Part shown: positions 50,476-60,253 of the stretch, piece by piece | Layout of the letters: each line of letters starts with the position of its first letter | Numbering within the stretch: position 1 is the first letter of the stretch | NCBI GenBank assembly: GCA_964432205.1 | Contig: CAYSMK010000014.1 | Span: forward strand, 1 to 64,000 | Length of the DNA stretch: 64,000 nucleotides | Origin: Geomobilibacter sp964432205 | GTDB lineage: Bacteria > Desulfobacterota > Desulfuromonadia > Geobacterales > DSM-12255 | Direction: 5' to 3' | Notes under the pieces: generated by a model | What the model was told of the DNA's origin: nothing | What the model saw: the letters and a program-made list of their open reading frames with translations, nothing else | Databases searched by the model: none | Made by a program: the position numbers and the translations under genes

Positions 50476-50759
50476 GTCCGCGGCTCCGTCCGGGTTATCA
50501 CGCTCCGCCTAAGGCCGAGCAGCTCACGCGCCGCGGCCATCGCCGAGGCGAAGCCGTCCATGCTGGCGTGGAAAATGGCGTTGGGCTCTCCCTCGTCATC
50601 CCAGGGCCAGCCGGTCCGCACGATCATGATAAGGAGCTCCTCCAGTTCGTCCACCCGCCTCCTCAGGTCGCTGTGCTCCTTCTCCATCTCAGACAGGAGC
50701 GACAGGTCTATCGTCCCGTTCTGCAGGCATGTTCTCAGTCGTTCCAAGGCGTGTGGCAT
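50472..50759 (-). CDS. Hypothetical protein
   Basis: A 95-residue acidic/helical protein (SLLSEMEKEHSDLRRRVDELEELL looks like a coiled coil at ~20-43). No family recognised. It is upstream of, and overlaps by ATGA, the GDSL esterase gene, which supports it as a real gene. Confidence 0.6.
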   Translation of the reverse strand: MPHALERLRTCLQNGTIDLSLLSEMEKEHSDLRRRVDELEELLIMIVRTGWPWDDEGEPNAIFHASMDGFASAMAAARELLGLRRSVITRTEPRT

Positions 50760-50982
50760 AATGGAATCCTCCGTGACAGGTTAGTACTAGCACAGCCCGG
50801 CGCAGCAGCCCTTCCTGCCGGTCAAGGGGGGCCATGCCGATAAAGGACTGGAAATCGGCACTGAATCAGTTCAGTATCGGACTGTCTAATTTTTGTAACG
50901 GACAATCGGGAACAACAGCTAGTCGCCCTCTCCCCCGGTATGCTTGCAGTGACAGTCCAGGGGGCACAAAAAGGAGCATGTC

Positions 50983-51609
50983 ATGCACTTGAGCGAATGG
51001 CTCACCGTTTTCATAATCGGCTGGTTCGTCGTGATCACTCCCGGACCGAACATGGCAATAGTCATCCGCAATAGTCTTGTTCATTCCCGTAGTGCCGGCG
51101 TCTATACTGCGGCAGGCCTTGCGTTAGGCAACCTTGTTCATATTACTTACTGTCTGGTCGGCATTGGTTTCCTCATCAGTAAGTCGATCCTGTTCTTCAC
51201 TGTCGTCAAGTGGCTTGGCGCAGCGTACCTAATCTATCTCGGCATCAAATCGCTACGCGCACAACCACATTCTCCCTTCGCCCAATCGTGCACAACTCCG
51301 GAAATAACCCGCAGTTCTGCGTTACGTACAGGGTTCTTAACTGATTTACTCAACCCCAAGGCAACGCTCTTTTTTCTAGCGCTCTTCACGCAAATCGTTC
51401 GTCCCGGGACACCGCTGATTGCACAAATCGTTTACAGCATCACAATTGTGGCGCTGGAATTTGGTTGTTTTGCCGTTCTTGCGGCGATCATCGGCCACCA
51501 CTGGGTACGTCGGCGGGTTGAAGCTGTTAGTCACTGGATCGAACGAGTGACCGGCACTGTCTTAATTGCACTGGGAGTACGAGTCGCTTTTGCCGGATCA
51601 AGCCAATAG
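50983..51609 (+). CDS. LysE/RhtB-family amino-acid exporter
   Basis: A 208-residue inner-membrane protein with about six hydrophobic segments. The N-terminal signature ITPGPNMAIVIRNSLVHSRSAGVYTAAGLALGN (from about residue 20) and DLLNPKATLFFLALFTQ are typical of RhtB/LysE exporters. It starts at ATG 50983 after AAAGGAG. It is isolated, with divergent neighbours, and its substrate cannot be told. Confidence 0.88.
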   Translation: MHLSEWLTVFIIGWFVVITPGPNMAIVIRNSLVHSRSAGVYTAAGLALGNLVHITYCLVGIGFLISKSILFFTVVKWLGAAYLIYLGIKSLRAQPHSPFAQSCTTPEITRSSALRTGFLTDLLNPKATLFFLALFTQIVRPGTPLIAQIVYSITIVALEFGCFAVLAAIIGHHWVRRRVEAVSHWIERVTGTVLIALGVRVAFAGSSQ

Positions 51610-51710
51610 CACTCCATGGCTGTTCCCGTATCGCCCAACCCGTGGGGTGGGCTGTTTTCACAAGTTCACTGCCACCGTCTGTCCAGGTCTAAAGCCCCCT
51701 ACGTTTCCCC

Positions 51711-53048
51711 TCACCGGAACTGCTCCGGCTCCAGGCCATAACGGGTCAGCTTGTCATAGAGCGTCTTCTTCGGTATCTGCAACAGGTGGGCGGCGTCTGC
51801 TACCACCCCCTTCACACTCCGTAACGCATCGCGGATCAATCCCCGCTCGTAGGTGTCCACCTGGGCCGCCAGCGAGGCTGCAATTGTCCGGCCCGGCTCC
51901 AGGCCATCGCCGACGCCGAGGCAGAGGCGCTCGGCAGCTGCCTTGAGCTCCCGCACATTGCCGGGCCAGTCGTGCTGTTGCCAGCGGATCAGGTCCTGCC
52001 CGTTCCAGGCCGGCGCCTCCCGGTTGAACCGGCTGGCTGCCTGGGAGAGGAAGTAGGCCATCAGCGGGGCGATGTCGCCCGGCCGCTGCCGAAGCGGCGG
52101 CAGCTCGATGGTCACCACATTCAGCCGGTAGTAGAGGTCGGCCCGAAATGCCCCCTTGTCCGACAGCTGTTTCAGGTCGGTCTTGGTCGCCGCCACCAGC
52201 CGGCAGTCAACCGGAATCGAGCTGTTGCTGCCGAGTCGCTCGATCCGGCGCTCCTGGAGCACCCGCAGGAGTTTGACCTGGAGCGCCAGCGGCATCGATT
52301 CGATCTCGTCGAGAAAGAGCGTGCCGCCATTGGCATACTCGATCTTGCCGATACGCCGCCGGTCGGCGCCGGTAAACGCCCCTGCCTCGTGCCCGAACAT
52401 CTCGCTCTCGAAGATCGTCTCCGGCAGTGCCCCGCAGTTCAGCGCCACAAATGGTCCCTTGCGCCCGCTCTGGGCGTGGATGGCATGGGCGACCACCTCC
52501 TTGCCGGTCCCGGTTTCGCCGAGGATGAGCACGTCCACGTCGGTGGGGGCCAGGGCGGCAATGGAGCGGCGTACCTTCAGCATCGCTTCCGACTGACCGA
52601 TCAACGGCATTGCCCCCACGTCGACCAGCTGTTCGTGCAGCCGGCGTATCTCCAGGAGCAGGCGGCGTTTCTCCAGTCCCCGGCGGATGACGTCGACCAG
52701 CCGTTCCGAGTGAAACGGTTTTTCGATGAAATCGTAGGCATTGGCCCGCATGGCCTGTACCGCCATCGATACATCGCCATGACCGGTTATCAGGATGACC
52801 GGGAGGTCGCGGTCGCGTTTCTGCAGCTCGTCCAGCAGCTCCAGCCCGGACATCTTCTGGAGCCGCACGTCGCTGACCACGACGGCCGGGGGATCGTCCT
52901 CCAGGGCGGCGAGGGCGCTCTCGGCATTCCGGAAGGCGCGCACCGACAGGTCGGCCAGGTGGATAGCCTGCTGGCAGCCGTGCAGCACCGCTTCATCGTC
53001 TTCGACGAGGTACACCAGGAGGTGGTCGGGTGAGTTATGTCGGGTCAT
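51711..53048 (-). CDS. Sigma-54-dependent response regulator, DctD/NtrC type
   Basis: About 445 residues. A receiver domain (~10-125; phospho-Asp in VVVSDVRLQKMSG), a AAA+ domain with Walker A GETGTGKE, the sigma-54 contact loop GAFTGA, and a C-terminal Fis-type helix-turn-helix (VVADAAHLLQIPKKTLYDKLTRYG). ATG 53048 overlaps the end of the kinase gene; a start 16 codons upstream would overlap more. It probably turns on the TRAP-TAXI operon upstream in response to its substrate. Confidence 0.9.
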   Translation of the reverse strand: MTRHNSPDHLLVYLVEDDEAVLHGCQQAIHLADLSVRAFRNAESALAALEDDPPAVVVSDVRLQKMSGLELLDELQKRDRDLPVILITGHGDVSMAVQAMRANAYDFIEKPFHSERLVDVIRRGLEKRRLLLEIRRLHEQLVDVGAMPLIGQSEAMLKVRRSIAALAPTDVDVLILGETGTGKEVVAHAIHAQSGRKGPFVALNCGALPETIFESEMFGHEAGAFTGADRRRIGKIEYANGGTLFLDEIESMPLALQVKLLRVLQERRIERLGSNSSIPVDCRLVAATKTDLKQLSDKGAFRADLYYRLNVVTIELPPLRQRPGDIAPLMAYFLSQAASRFNREAPAWNGQDLIRWQQHDWPGNVRELKAAAERLCLGVGDGLEPGRTIAASLAAQVDTYERGLIRDALRSVKGVVADAAHLLQIPKKTLYDKLTRYGLEPEQFR

Positions 53049-54897
53049 GCAATGCTTCCTCCAGCAGTATGGTGAACTCCGCTCCTCCATCGTCACTGTT
53101 CCGGGCAGTGAGGCTGCCCCCCAGTTCCGTGATGATCATGCGGGATATGGCCAGCCCCAGCCCCAGCCCTTGGCCGGCGGACTTGCTGGTCAGGAACGGC
53201 TCGAACAGCCTCGACATGATTTCCGGTGCGATGCCGGGGCCGTTGTCACGGATGGCGATCATGACGTGGGGCGCCTCGTAGCGGACCGCGACGGTCACCT
53301 GTCCGTCCGGCAGCTCCGCGACCGCGTCCAGGGCATTGCGCAGGAGATTCACCAGCACCTGCTCAAGGCGGACGGAATCGGCCAGCACCTGTAGCTCCTG
53401 CGGAAACGGCGGCAGTTCGATACGGGCGCCGGTCTGTCGTCGGCGCGGCTCGACCAGCATGACCGCCTGGCTGATCGCATCGGCGATCCGCATCGGCTGC
53501 AGCTCGGCAGGGGCCTTGCGGGCGAAGGTCTTAATCTCGGCCACGATCCGGCCCATCCGGTCGGCCATCTGCCTGACGAGCCCGAGGTTTTCACTCACCT
53601 CCGGCAGTCGGCCGCGCTCCAGCAGGCTGACGGCATTGTCGGTCAGGGTGTGCAGGGCGGTCAGCGGCTGGTTGAGCTCGTGGCTGATGCCGGCGGACAT
53701 CTGACCGAGCACGGCCAGTTTGCCTGCCTGCACGGCGTTGTCGCGGGTCTCGCGCAGGATGCTTTCGGTCGTCTTCAGCGCCTCGATCTTTTCCTCCAGC
53801 GACACGTTTGTCGCCACCAGGTCGCTGGTCCGTTCCGCGATCCGCTGTTCGAGCTCCTGATACGCCTGTCGCAGGGCCGCTTTCGCCTGGCGCCGTTCCT
53901 GGTACCGCTTGGCGTTCAACTGGAAATGGCTGACGATGAAGAACAGAAAGGCGGTGGCAAAGCTGGCCGCAACGCCGGCCAGGAGAGCGCTCTGGCGTTC
54001 CTGATCCGTGTTTACCAGGAGGATCATCCTCCAGCCAAGGGGTCCGACCTTTCTCGACTGGACGAGATAATCGCCCGGCTCGTCACCGGGGAGAACGATC
54101 CGGGCCATCGAGCTCCCTTCCCGGAGACTGAAACTCGTCTCCAGCGGGACCAGGGAGAGGTTGTTGTAGGCGCGGGTGGTACGGAGCTGTTCGAAGGCAT
54201 CCTTGCCGAGCTGCGTCAGGGTCCGGTAGCGCCATTCCCTTACCGACGTCAGAAAGATCACTCCCGAGTCATCGGCCAGGAGGACATTCTCCCCGCTCTT
54301 GAGGAGTGCGGACTCGAAGCTGTCCAGGTTCACCTTGATGGCGGAGACCCCCAGCCTCTTACCATGCACCTCCACCGGGGCGGCGAGGAAGTAGCCGGGC
54401 AGGCCGGTTGTCATGCCAATGCCGAAAAAGCGGCCGAGCCTTCCCTGTATGGCATCGCGGAAATAGGGGCGGATGGCATAATTCTTACCCACATACGATG
54501 TCGGCTGGTTGAAATTGCTGGCTGCCAGGGTCAGGCCATCCGCATTCATGAGATAGGCGGCGGCAATGTCCGAAACTCCCTGGATATCCCGGAGGTAACT
54601 GTTGGCGGCCTGTTGCAGAGCGGTGTCGTCAGGATGGAGCAGGAGCCTGCCGAGCTTTTCTTCGTGGGCGACGAGCCTGGGGAGCGATTCGTTGCGGGTC
54701 AGCACGGATTCCAGGCTCAGGCGGTAGAACTCCATGTGCTGACCGGTAATTATCCGCAGCGCCTCGATGTTCCGGGTCAGCAGTATCTGCTGGGTGACCC
54801 AGCCGACCAGCAGGCAGACCAGGATCGCCGATCCGGCCTTCACGGCAAGCCTGACGAGGGTGGGGCGTAACTTTCCGGTGCCGGTGTGTGCGTTCAT
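53035..54897 (-). CDS. DctB-like sensor histidine kinase
   Basis: 620 residues: TM helix ~17-37, a periplasmic double-Cache-like sensor (~40-300), TM helix ~305-325, a coiled-coil linker, then HisKA with the H box GQMSAGISHELNQPLTALH, N box QVLVNLLRNALDAV and G boxes IRDNGPGIAPE and GQGLGLGLAIS. The layout is that of DctB, which senses C4-dicarboxylates or aromatic acids in the periplasm. It forms a two-component pair with the next gene. The 145-nt gap before it contains no other feature. Confidence 0.9.
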   Translation of the reverse strand: MNAHTGTGKLRPTLVRLAVKAGSAILVCLLVGWVTQQILLTRNIEALRIITGQHMEFYRLSLESVLTRNESLPRLVAHEEKLGRLLLHPDDTALQQAANSYLRDIQGVSDIAAAYLMNADGLTLAASNFNQPTSYVGKNYAIRPYFRDAIQGRLGRFFGIGMTTGLPGYFLAAPVEVHGKRLGVSAIKVNLDSFESALLKSGENVLLADDSGVIFLTSVREWRYRTLTQLGKDAFEQLRTTRAYNNLSLVPLETSFSLREGSSMARIVLPGDEPGDYLVQSRKVGPLGWRMILLVNTDQERQSALLAGVAASFATAFLFFIVSHFQLNAKRYQERRQAKAALRQAYQELEQRIAERTSDLVATNVSLEEKIEALKTTESILRETRDNAVQAGKLAVLGQMSAGISHELNQPLTALHTLTDNAVSLLERGRLPEVSENLGLVRQMADRMGRIVAEIKTFARKAPAELQPMRIADAISQAVMLVEPRRRQTGARIELPPFPQELQVLADSVRLEQVLVNLLRNALDAVAELPDGQVTVAVRYEAPHVMIAIRDNGPGIAPEIMSRLFEPFLTSKSAGQGLGLGLAISRMIITELGGSLTARNSDDGGAEFTILLEEALHDPT

Positions 54898-55042
54898 AGG
54901 TGAGCCGAGTTGCCTGTTGTGGGGTGGTCGGGGTACAGAGTAACGACGATAGTAATACAGTATCCTGCGCAGTTCAAAACTTTACTACGTGGGGTGCTGT
55001 TTCGGGGGCGAACGGGTGGAACGGTCAGTTGCAACCGCCAGT

Positions 55043-55465
55043 TCAGGGTGGCCAGACGAGTGAAACGGTGATGCACCCCCCCTGCTCGTGAAAGAGATTG
55101 TCCCCCAGGGTGACGTTCATCCCCACCTCGGAACAGTAGTCGAGTTTCCCCGGCCTTTCCTTGGCGAGTTGCTCGTTCCAGGAGTACTCGCCCGCCGTGT
55201 AATATTCCTCGGTCCCGGCGTCCGTTCGGGCCGAAAAGCCGGAGAAACGCCACGGCATGCCAAAACTGATGTCTACCGGCAGGTGGGTGACCGAGTTGAC
55301 GAACTCGATCCGCCCCTTCTGCCAGGCCCAGAGCCAGATGGTGCTGGAGCCGCGGTCCCCCGAGATCCTGACCGGACGGACGAATCCTGCTGCCAGCAGC
55401 AGCGGGATCAGGGTGGTCAAGAAGACTATGCGGCACCATCTGGTTCTGGACATGGCAGCGATCAT
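55043..55465 (-). CDS. DUF1850-family protein
   Basis: 140 residues with an N-terminal hydrophobic signal/anchor (~12-27, IVFLTTLIPLLLAAGFV) and the DUF1850 pattern (IEFVNSVTHLPVD..F near the middle, ending GCITVSLVWPP). DUF1850 proteins are habitually encoded with TAXI-type TRAP transporters, as here. The start overlaps the TAXI receptor stop by 4 nt. The function is unknown. Confidence 0.75.
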   Translation of the reverse strand: MIAAMSRTRWCRIVFLTTLIPLLLAAGFVRPVRISGDRGSSTIWLWAWQKGRIEFVNSVTHLPVDISFGMPWRFSGFSARTDAGTEEYYTAGEYSWNEQLAKERPGKLDYCSEVGMNVTLGDNLFHEQGGCITVSLVWPP

Positions 55466-56463
55466 TTCACGAGCCCTTTTTCCTTGTAGTAGCGGAGTGC
55501 GCCCGGGTCGTAGGGGATGGTGCCGTGGACGAACTTCACCGCGTTGGCCGGGGTGTTGTCCTTGGCCGCCTTGACCGCTTTCTGCAGCTGGGCCTGGTTA
55601 TCGAACAACGCCTTGGTGATGGCGTAGGAGTACTTTTCCGGCAGGCTCTTCGGTCCCACGAACAGGTTCCAGAAGTCCAGGGTCCTGGTGTCCTTGGCGC
55701 TGCCGTACACGCTCTTGGGAATGACCCCCGGTTCCATGACGCCGGGGAATTTCTTCAGCAGGTTCTTCACCACATCGCCTTTCGGGTCCAGATCGATGAA
55801 TTCCAGCTTGGTCCCCTTGCGGGACAGGGTGGTCGCCAGTTCGGTCACCGAACTGGTGGGGAGTCCGCCGGACCAGAAATAGGCGTCCAGGGTGCCGTGG
55901 GACAGCGATTCACCCGATTCGCCCGCACCCAGCCGCTCCTGTTTGGCCAGATCGGAGGTCTTAACCCCGGCTGCATCCATGACCATGAACGCCTCCAGTT
56001 CGGTACCGGAACCGGGCGCGCCGGTGGAGACCCGCTTTCCTTTCAGGTCGGCCACACTCTTGATACCCGACCCGGGGGCGGCCACGATCTGCAGGACGTT
56101 GGGGTAGGCGGCCCAGAGGACCCTGATGTCCTTGGCCGGCTTGTCCTTGAACTTGTCGATGGTGCCGGTGTAGGCCTGGTAGGCCGAATCCGGCAGCACG
56201 ATGGCCATGTAGTAGGTGTTCTTCTTCGGGTCGCTGCGGCGCTGCACCAGGAGCAGGTTGTCCACCGAAGCGGCGGTCTGGATGGCGGTTGCCTCCACCC
56301 CGACATGTTTCGTGAGAATCTCAGCCACTGCAGTGCCGTAGTAGTAATAGACACCGCCGATGCCGCCGGTTGCGATCAGAATCTTCGGTTTCTGCTCCGC
56401 CGCGGTGGCCAGGGAACCGAACCCCAGCAAGACTGCTGCCAATACTCCGACGATCTTCTTCAT
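55462..56463 (-). CDS. TAXI-family TRAP transporter solute receptor
   Basis: A 333-residue periplasmic receptor: signal peptide MKKIVGVLAAVLLGFGSLATA|AE, then the TAXI hallmark IATGGIGGVYYYYGTAVAEIL. Later GKRVSTGAPGSGTE matches the ligand pocket. It delivers substrate to the fused TRAP permease upstream. Substrate unknown, probably a carboxylate. AGGAGG precedes the ATG. Confidence 0.9.
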   Translation of the reverse strand: MKKIVGVLAAVLLGFGSLATAAEQKPKILIATGGIGGVYYYYGTAVAEILTKHVGVEATAIQTAASVDNLLLVQRRSDPKKNTYYMAIVLPDSAYQAYTGTIDKFKDKPAKDIRVLWAAYPNVLQIVAAPGSGIKSVADLKGKRVSTGAPGSGTELEAFMVMDAAGVKTSDLAKQERLGAGESGESLSHGTLDAYFWSGGLPTSSVTELATTLSRKGTKLEFIDLDPKGDVVKNLLKKFPGVMEPGVIPKSVYGSAKDTRTLDFWNLFVGPKSLPEKYSYAITKALFDNQAQLQKAVKAAKDNTPANAVKFVHGTIPYDPGALRYYKEKGLVK

Positions 56464-56566
56464 GTATTCCTCCTTGTGGTGGGTATCTGCTACTCAGCTA
56501 TTTGTCATATCTACACGGGCATCGCTATAACCCCTCCTGGCCTCCCCCTCACCCGGCCTTTGGCCA

Positions 56567-56676
56567 CCCTCTCCCGGAGGGAGAGGGGAACTGAGTACCT
56601 TCTCCTTCCGGGAGAAGGATAGGATGAGGGGCTAAGGGGAGGAATGTAGTTCTCCCCCTCTTAAGGTAAGAGGGGG
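56567..56676. repeat. Three tandem C/G-rich hairpins
   Basis: CCCTCTCCC/GGGAGAGGG (56567-56587), CCTTCTCC/GGAGAAGG (56598-56618) and CCCCCTCTTA/TAAGAGGGGG (56654-56676). They fill the 237-nt gap between the TRAP permease and the TAXI receptor and resemble the tract at 1-116. They may attenuate or process the mRNA so that permease and receptor are made in different amounts. Confidence 0.6.
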
Positions 56677-56700
56677 CTGGGGGGAGTTATGTGCCGCCGT

Positions 56701-58854
56701 TCACGACCCCGCCTCAGGCTCCGAAACCGTACACGGTTCCACACCCTCGAGATCCTCCACCACGGCTGCATCCTTCTTCCTCCCCAGGAAGAACCAGAGC
56801 GAGGCGGCAACTGCCGCCAGGTTGATCCAGAGGAAGGGGACGAACATGCCGAGCGACAGGATGCCGAGCGACCAGGACTCCCACTTGAGCAGCGGCCGTC
56901 TGGTGTACCCCACCGTGGCCGCCGCCATGAGGATCGCACCGATTGACACCGCAGCCAGGCGGACGAGGAAGCCGGTGACCGTGTCGAACATGGAGGTGGT
57001 GCGCCACATCGGGATTATCAGTAGCGCTGTTCCCTGGTACGCCAGGATGAAGGAGAACCCCAGCAGGTATTTGGGAAGTGCCACTTTGGCTGCATAGATC
57101 CCGGTCTTGAGTGGGTCTGTGTGGAACACCGACGACGCGGCATAGGCGGAAAGTGCCACGGGCGGTGTGACGTCGGCCATGACGGCGTAATACATCAGGA
57201 ACATGTGGGTGGAGAGGAGCGCCGCTTCCTGCGGTATGCCGTTGGCCATGGCCACCTGCATGATGGCCGGGGCGGTCAGGGCCGAGGCCACCACGTACGT
57301 TGCCGTCGGCGGGATACCCATTCCCAGGAGCAGCGTGAACCCGGCAGCGAGGAAGGTGGCCATCATCAGGCTTTCGCCGGAAACCATGGTCAGGAACTGG
57401 GAGAACTTGTTCGGTAGGCCGGTCATGACCATCAGGGTCAGGATCAGGTTGGCGCAGACTACCGCCGTGCCGATCGGAATAAGCGAGGAGAAGCCGTTTG
57501 CCAGCCCCTTGATTAGGACCAGCGGGCTGGCGGGGCGGAGCGTCGGGTCCAGATAACTCAAGACAACGAAGAGGACCAGGGCGCAGACCACGGCCAGGCT
57601 GACCGAATACCCCCAGTAGATGAACCCGACGATCAGCAGGATCGGCAGGAAGATGAAGCTGTAGCGCAGGAAATAGCGCCTGCCGTACCGCTCGCCATCT
57701 TCCACCGGCTTCAGCCCCTTCATTTTGATGTACAGGTAGTTGTACGAGATGATGGCGACGATGTAGAGCAGCATCGGTCCGAGGGCCATGATGCAGACCC
57801 AGGAGTAGGGGATGGCCAGTATCTCCACCATGACAAAGGCCATGGAGCCGAGCACGGGCGGGGTGATCATGGCAATGGTCCCCGATGTGGCCGCGATCCC
57901 GGCCGCCTCGTACTTGCCGTAGCCGCCCTTTTCGAACATCGGCTTGGAGATGGTGGAGACGAACTGGGTATCTGCCGCGCCGGAGCCGCTGAACATCCCC
58001 ATGAAGATGGAGGCGATCACCGTGACGATCCCCGGGCCGTCGGGCCTGCCGCAGGCGGCCAGCGACGCGATGTTGCCGATGATGCGCCCCAGGTTCAGGG
58101 CGCCGATAATGCCACCCAGGATGGTGAAGTAGACCAGGTATTTCAGGGAAACGCCGGTTATCATGCCGAACAGGCCGGCCTCGGTCTCGCTGAAAAGCTT
58201 TGCCAGCAGCAGGTCGAAGTCGAACGAGGCGTGGGCGAAGATGCCGGTGAACAGGTGGCCGTACAGGTTGTAGAGCAGGAAAGTCAGCACCAGGCAGGGG
58301 AGGATGGCGCCGGTGTAGCGATAGACCTGGCCGAGGAGGAGCAGGGTCAGGCCGAACGCCATGACCAGGTCCCACGGCTCGGGCACCATGGCCCGGTCGA
58401 TGATCTCCTTGAAAAGAATGACCTGATACAGGTAGGGCACGAAGACCAGGACGGCCCCCAGTTTATCCATCCACCCCCCTGAACGGGGATGCACGGCCGG
58501 CAGGACAGCCGTCAGCCAGAAGAGCGAGGCGACGATCTTGAATTTCAGCGCCAGATCGATCTGCCAGAAGGCGTACAGGGGAAAGGCTGCCATCAGGGCG
58601 AAGATGTACGCCCCGACCCCGGCCTTGCCGCCGCTCCGGCGCGAGGAGAGCAGGTACCCCGCTACCAGGAGGAAAAAGACGTGGGTTGCCCGCTGGACCT
58701 GGGTGAGATCCAGGATGGAGAGAGAGGCCTTCGCGAACGGCGTGTAGGGGTGGATTACCAGGTAGAGGCTGTACAGACTGGCGATGACCAGGAACGGGGT
58801 GATCACGAAGCGGTTGAATCTGCCGGTATCCGGGGTTTCCGAGTGCATTTCCAT
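56701..58854 (-). CDS. TRAP transporter, fused 4TM/12TM permease
   Basis: A 717-residue membrane protein in which the small (DctQ-like, 4 TM) and large (DctM-like, 12 TM) TRAP subunits are fused, as is standard for TAXI systems. Typical segments are GMFSGSGAADTQFVSTI, AGIAATSGTIAMITPPVLG and GMGIPPTATYVV. It is a sodium- or proton-coupled symporter of organic acids that works with the TAXI receptor encoded downstream. Confidence 0.92.
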   Translation of the reverse strand: MEMHSETPDTGRFNRFVITPFLVIASLYSLYLVIHPYTPFAKASLSILDLTQVQRATHVFFLLVAGYLLSSRRSGGKAGVGAYIFALMAAFPLYAFWQIDLALKFKIVASLFWLTAVLPAVHPRSGGWMDKLGAVLVFVPYLYQVILFKEIIDRAMVPEPWDLVMAFGLTLLLLGQVYRYTGAILPCLVLTFLLYNLYGHLFTGIFAHASFDFDLLLAKLFSETEAGLFGMITGVSLKYLVYFTILGGIIGALNLGRIIGNIASLAACGRPDGPGIVTVIASIFMGMFSGSGAADTQFVSTISKPMFEKGGYGKYEAAGIAATSGTIAMITPPVLGSMAFVMVEILAIPYSWVCIMALGPMLLYIVAIISYNYLYIKMKGLKPVEDGERYGRRYFLRYSFIFLPILLIVGFIYWGYSVSLAVVCALVLFVVLSYLDPTLRPASPLVLIKGLANGFSSLIPIGTAVVCANLILTLMVMTGLPNKFSQFLTMVSGESLMMATFLAAGFTLLLGMGIPPTATYVVASALTAPAIMQVAMANGIPQEAALLSTHMFLMYYAVMADVTPPVALSAYAASSVFHTDPLKTGIYAAKVALPKYLLGFSFILAYQGTALLIIPMWRTTSMFDTVTGFLVRLAAVSIGAILMAAATVGYTRRPLLKWESWSLGILSLGMFVPFLWINLAAVAASLWFFLGRKKDAAVVEDLEGVEPCTVSEPEAGS

Positions 58855-58955
58855 GATGCTGTTTCCTTTCCTTTGAGCAGGAGGTTCTGCAATAACTCAG
58901 TTTCGCTTACAGCGGCTGGCGCTCGGGCACGTTTGCTCCACGAGACGTTCGGCCC

Positions 58956-59855
58956 TCATGTATGCAGCAAGTCAGCAGGCGGGCAATAGGCGAGGAGCTG
59001 GGCGAGTTCGCGCTTCAGCTCGGCATCGATCTGCGCCCCGGGGTGGCGGACGTGAGCGGTGCGGATCGCGCCGCGCTGCCGGTATATTTCCTTGCGCAGT
59101 GCCAGGCCGATGCCCGGCTGGAACTCGTAGCGCAGGAGCGGGCAGGCGCTGTAGAAGATGCGCTGCGCCTCTTTGAGATCGCTGCGGACAAAGGCGCTAT
59201 AGATGGCCACCAGCAGCTCGGGGTAGGAAAAGCCGGTCATGATGCCGTCGGCACCCCGCTGCAGTTCATCGAGAAAGTACATCCCGCCCAGTCCGCCGAG
59301 GATGCTCAGTTCCGGGCAGAGCCTGCGGAGCTGGCTGATCTTCGGCCCGGTGGGCGGCTCTTCCAGCTTGATGACGCTTACCTGCTCGATCTCTCCGAAC
59401 ATCCGGGCGACCAGCTCCGCGTCCAGCAGGATGCCTGTGGTAGCTGGGTAGTCGTGGAGAATCAGCGGGGCCTGGACGGCCTCGCCGATCCGCCGGTAGT
59501 AGTCGAAGATCGCGCCGTTCTTCTGGACCGGTGGCGGTGCCACCAGCAGACCGGCAGCACCGCCGCTGATAGCGGCGATCCCCTTGGCTATGGTCAGATC
59601 GGTACCGGCGGCACCGGCGCCGGCGAAGACCGGTATCCGCCCGGCGGCTGCCTGCACGGCAATGCGGAGCAGTTCGGCCTGTTCCGCCTCACCGAGCTTG
59701 GGCGCCTCGCCCATCACCCCGAGCACCACCACCCCGTCAACACCCAGCCGCACCAGAAAATCGATCAGCTGAAAGAGGCTTTCTCCGTCCAGTTCCCCCT
59801 GTTCGTCAAATGGGGTGGGCACAATAGTGTGGACTCCCTTGAACCGTTCGCTCAT
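58956..59855 (-). CDS. DapA-like aldolase/dehydratase (dihydrodipicolinate synthase family)
   Basis: A 299-residue TIM-barrel protein of the DHDPS/NAL family. VSVIKLEEPPTG holds the Schiff-base Lys, DYPATTGI the partner Tyr, and GVMGEAPKL stands where DapA has GTTGE. The altered loop and the transporter context suggest a catabolic pyruvate-dependent aldolase or a keto-acid dehydratase, not lysine synthesis. It starts 100 nt upstream of the TRAP permease on the same strand and is probably the first gene of that operon. GGAGGAGATG precedes the ATG. Confidence 0.82.
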   Translation of the reverse strand: MSERFKGVHTIVPTPFDEQGELDGESLFQLIDFLVRLGVDGVVVLGVMGEAPKLGEAEQAELLRIAVQAAAGRIPVFAGAGAAGTDLTIAKGIAAISGGAAGLLVAPPPVQKNGAIFDYYRRIGEAVQAPLILHDYPATTGILLDAELVARMFGEIEQVSVIKLEEPPTGPKISQLRRLCPELSILGGLGGMYFLDELQRGADGIMTGFSYPELLVAIYSAFVRSDLKEAQRIFYSACPLLRYEFQPGIGLALRKEIYRQRGAIRTAHVRHPGAQIDAELKRELAQLLAYCPPADLLHT

Positions 59856-60193
59856 CGTCCATCTCCTCCAGGTCCCGACCGGACCATATAGTGAAATGAG
59901 AACATTATTTGTAAGTAATCATGAAGCTGGGACTTAAAGGCCTGCTATGCCCATGTTTGACAAGGGGGCGGAAACAGCACCGATTCACTGTTTTGTCAGT
60001 ATGTAAGAGCAATTCATGTGCCCCTTTGTTTGATTGTTGGCAAAAATAAATACGTCGTTATATTGATTGGTTGCGGCGCTGTTTTGTGTTGGAGGGAGAG
60101 GCGCGCGTGCGGATTTTCGGAATACGGTGTAAGGGTTGTGCGGGCGGCCGCACGGAGAGGCGGGCGTGTGAGGGAATGTGGTAATGCCGGACG
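59856..60193. other. Gene-free region between the DapA-like gene and the iclR terminator
   Basis: About 340 bp. The half next to the DapA-like gene is A+T-rich and must hold its promoter, but no strong -35/-10 or -24/-12 pair was found. The other half has short G+C-rich stretches with no convincing gene. Confidence 0.5.
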
Positions 60194-60224
60194 GAAAAGG
60201 CCCGGAGCATCATGCCCCGGGCCT
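60194..60224 (-). terminator. Intrinsic terminator of the right-hand iclR gene
   Basis: On the minus strand AGGCCCGG ... CCGGGCCT (60224-60198) is followed by TTTTCC. It lies 30 nt after the iclR stop codon at 60254. Confidence 0.7.
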
Positions 60225-60253
60225 CTGTTGAGTGGTGGATCTTGAGGACGGGA

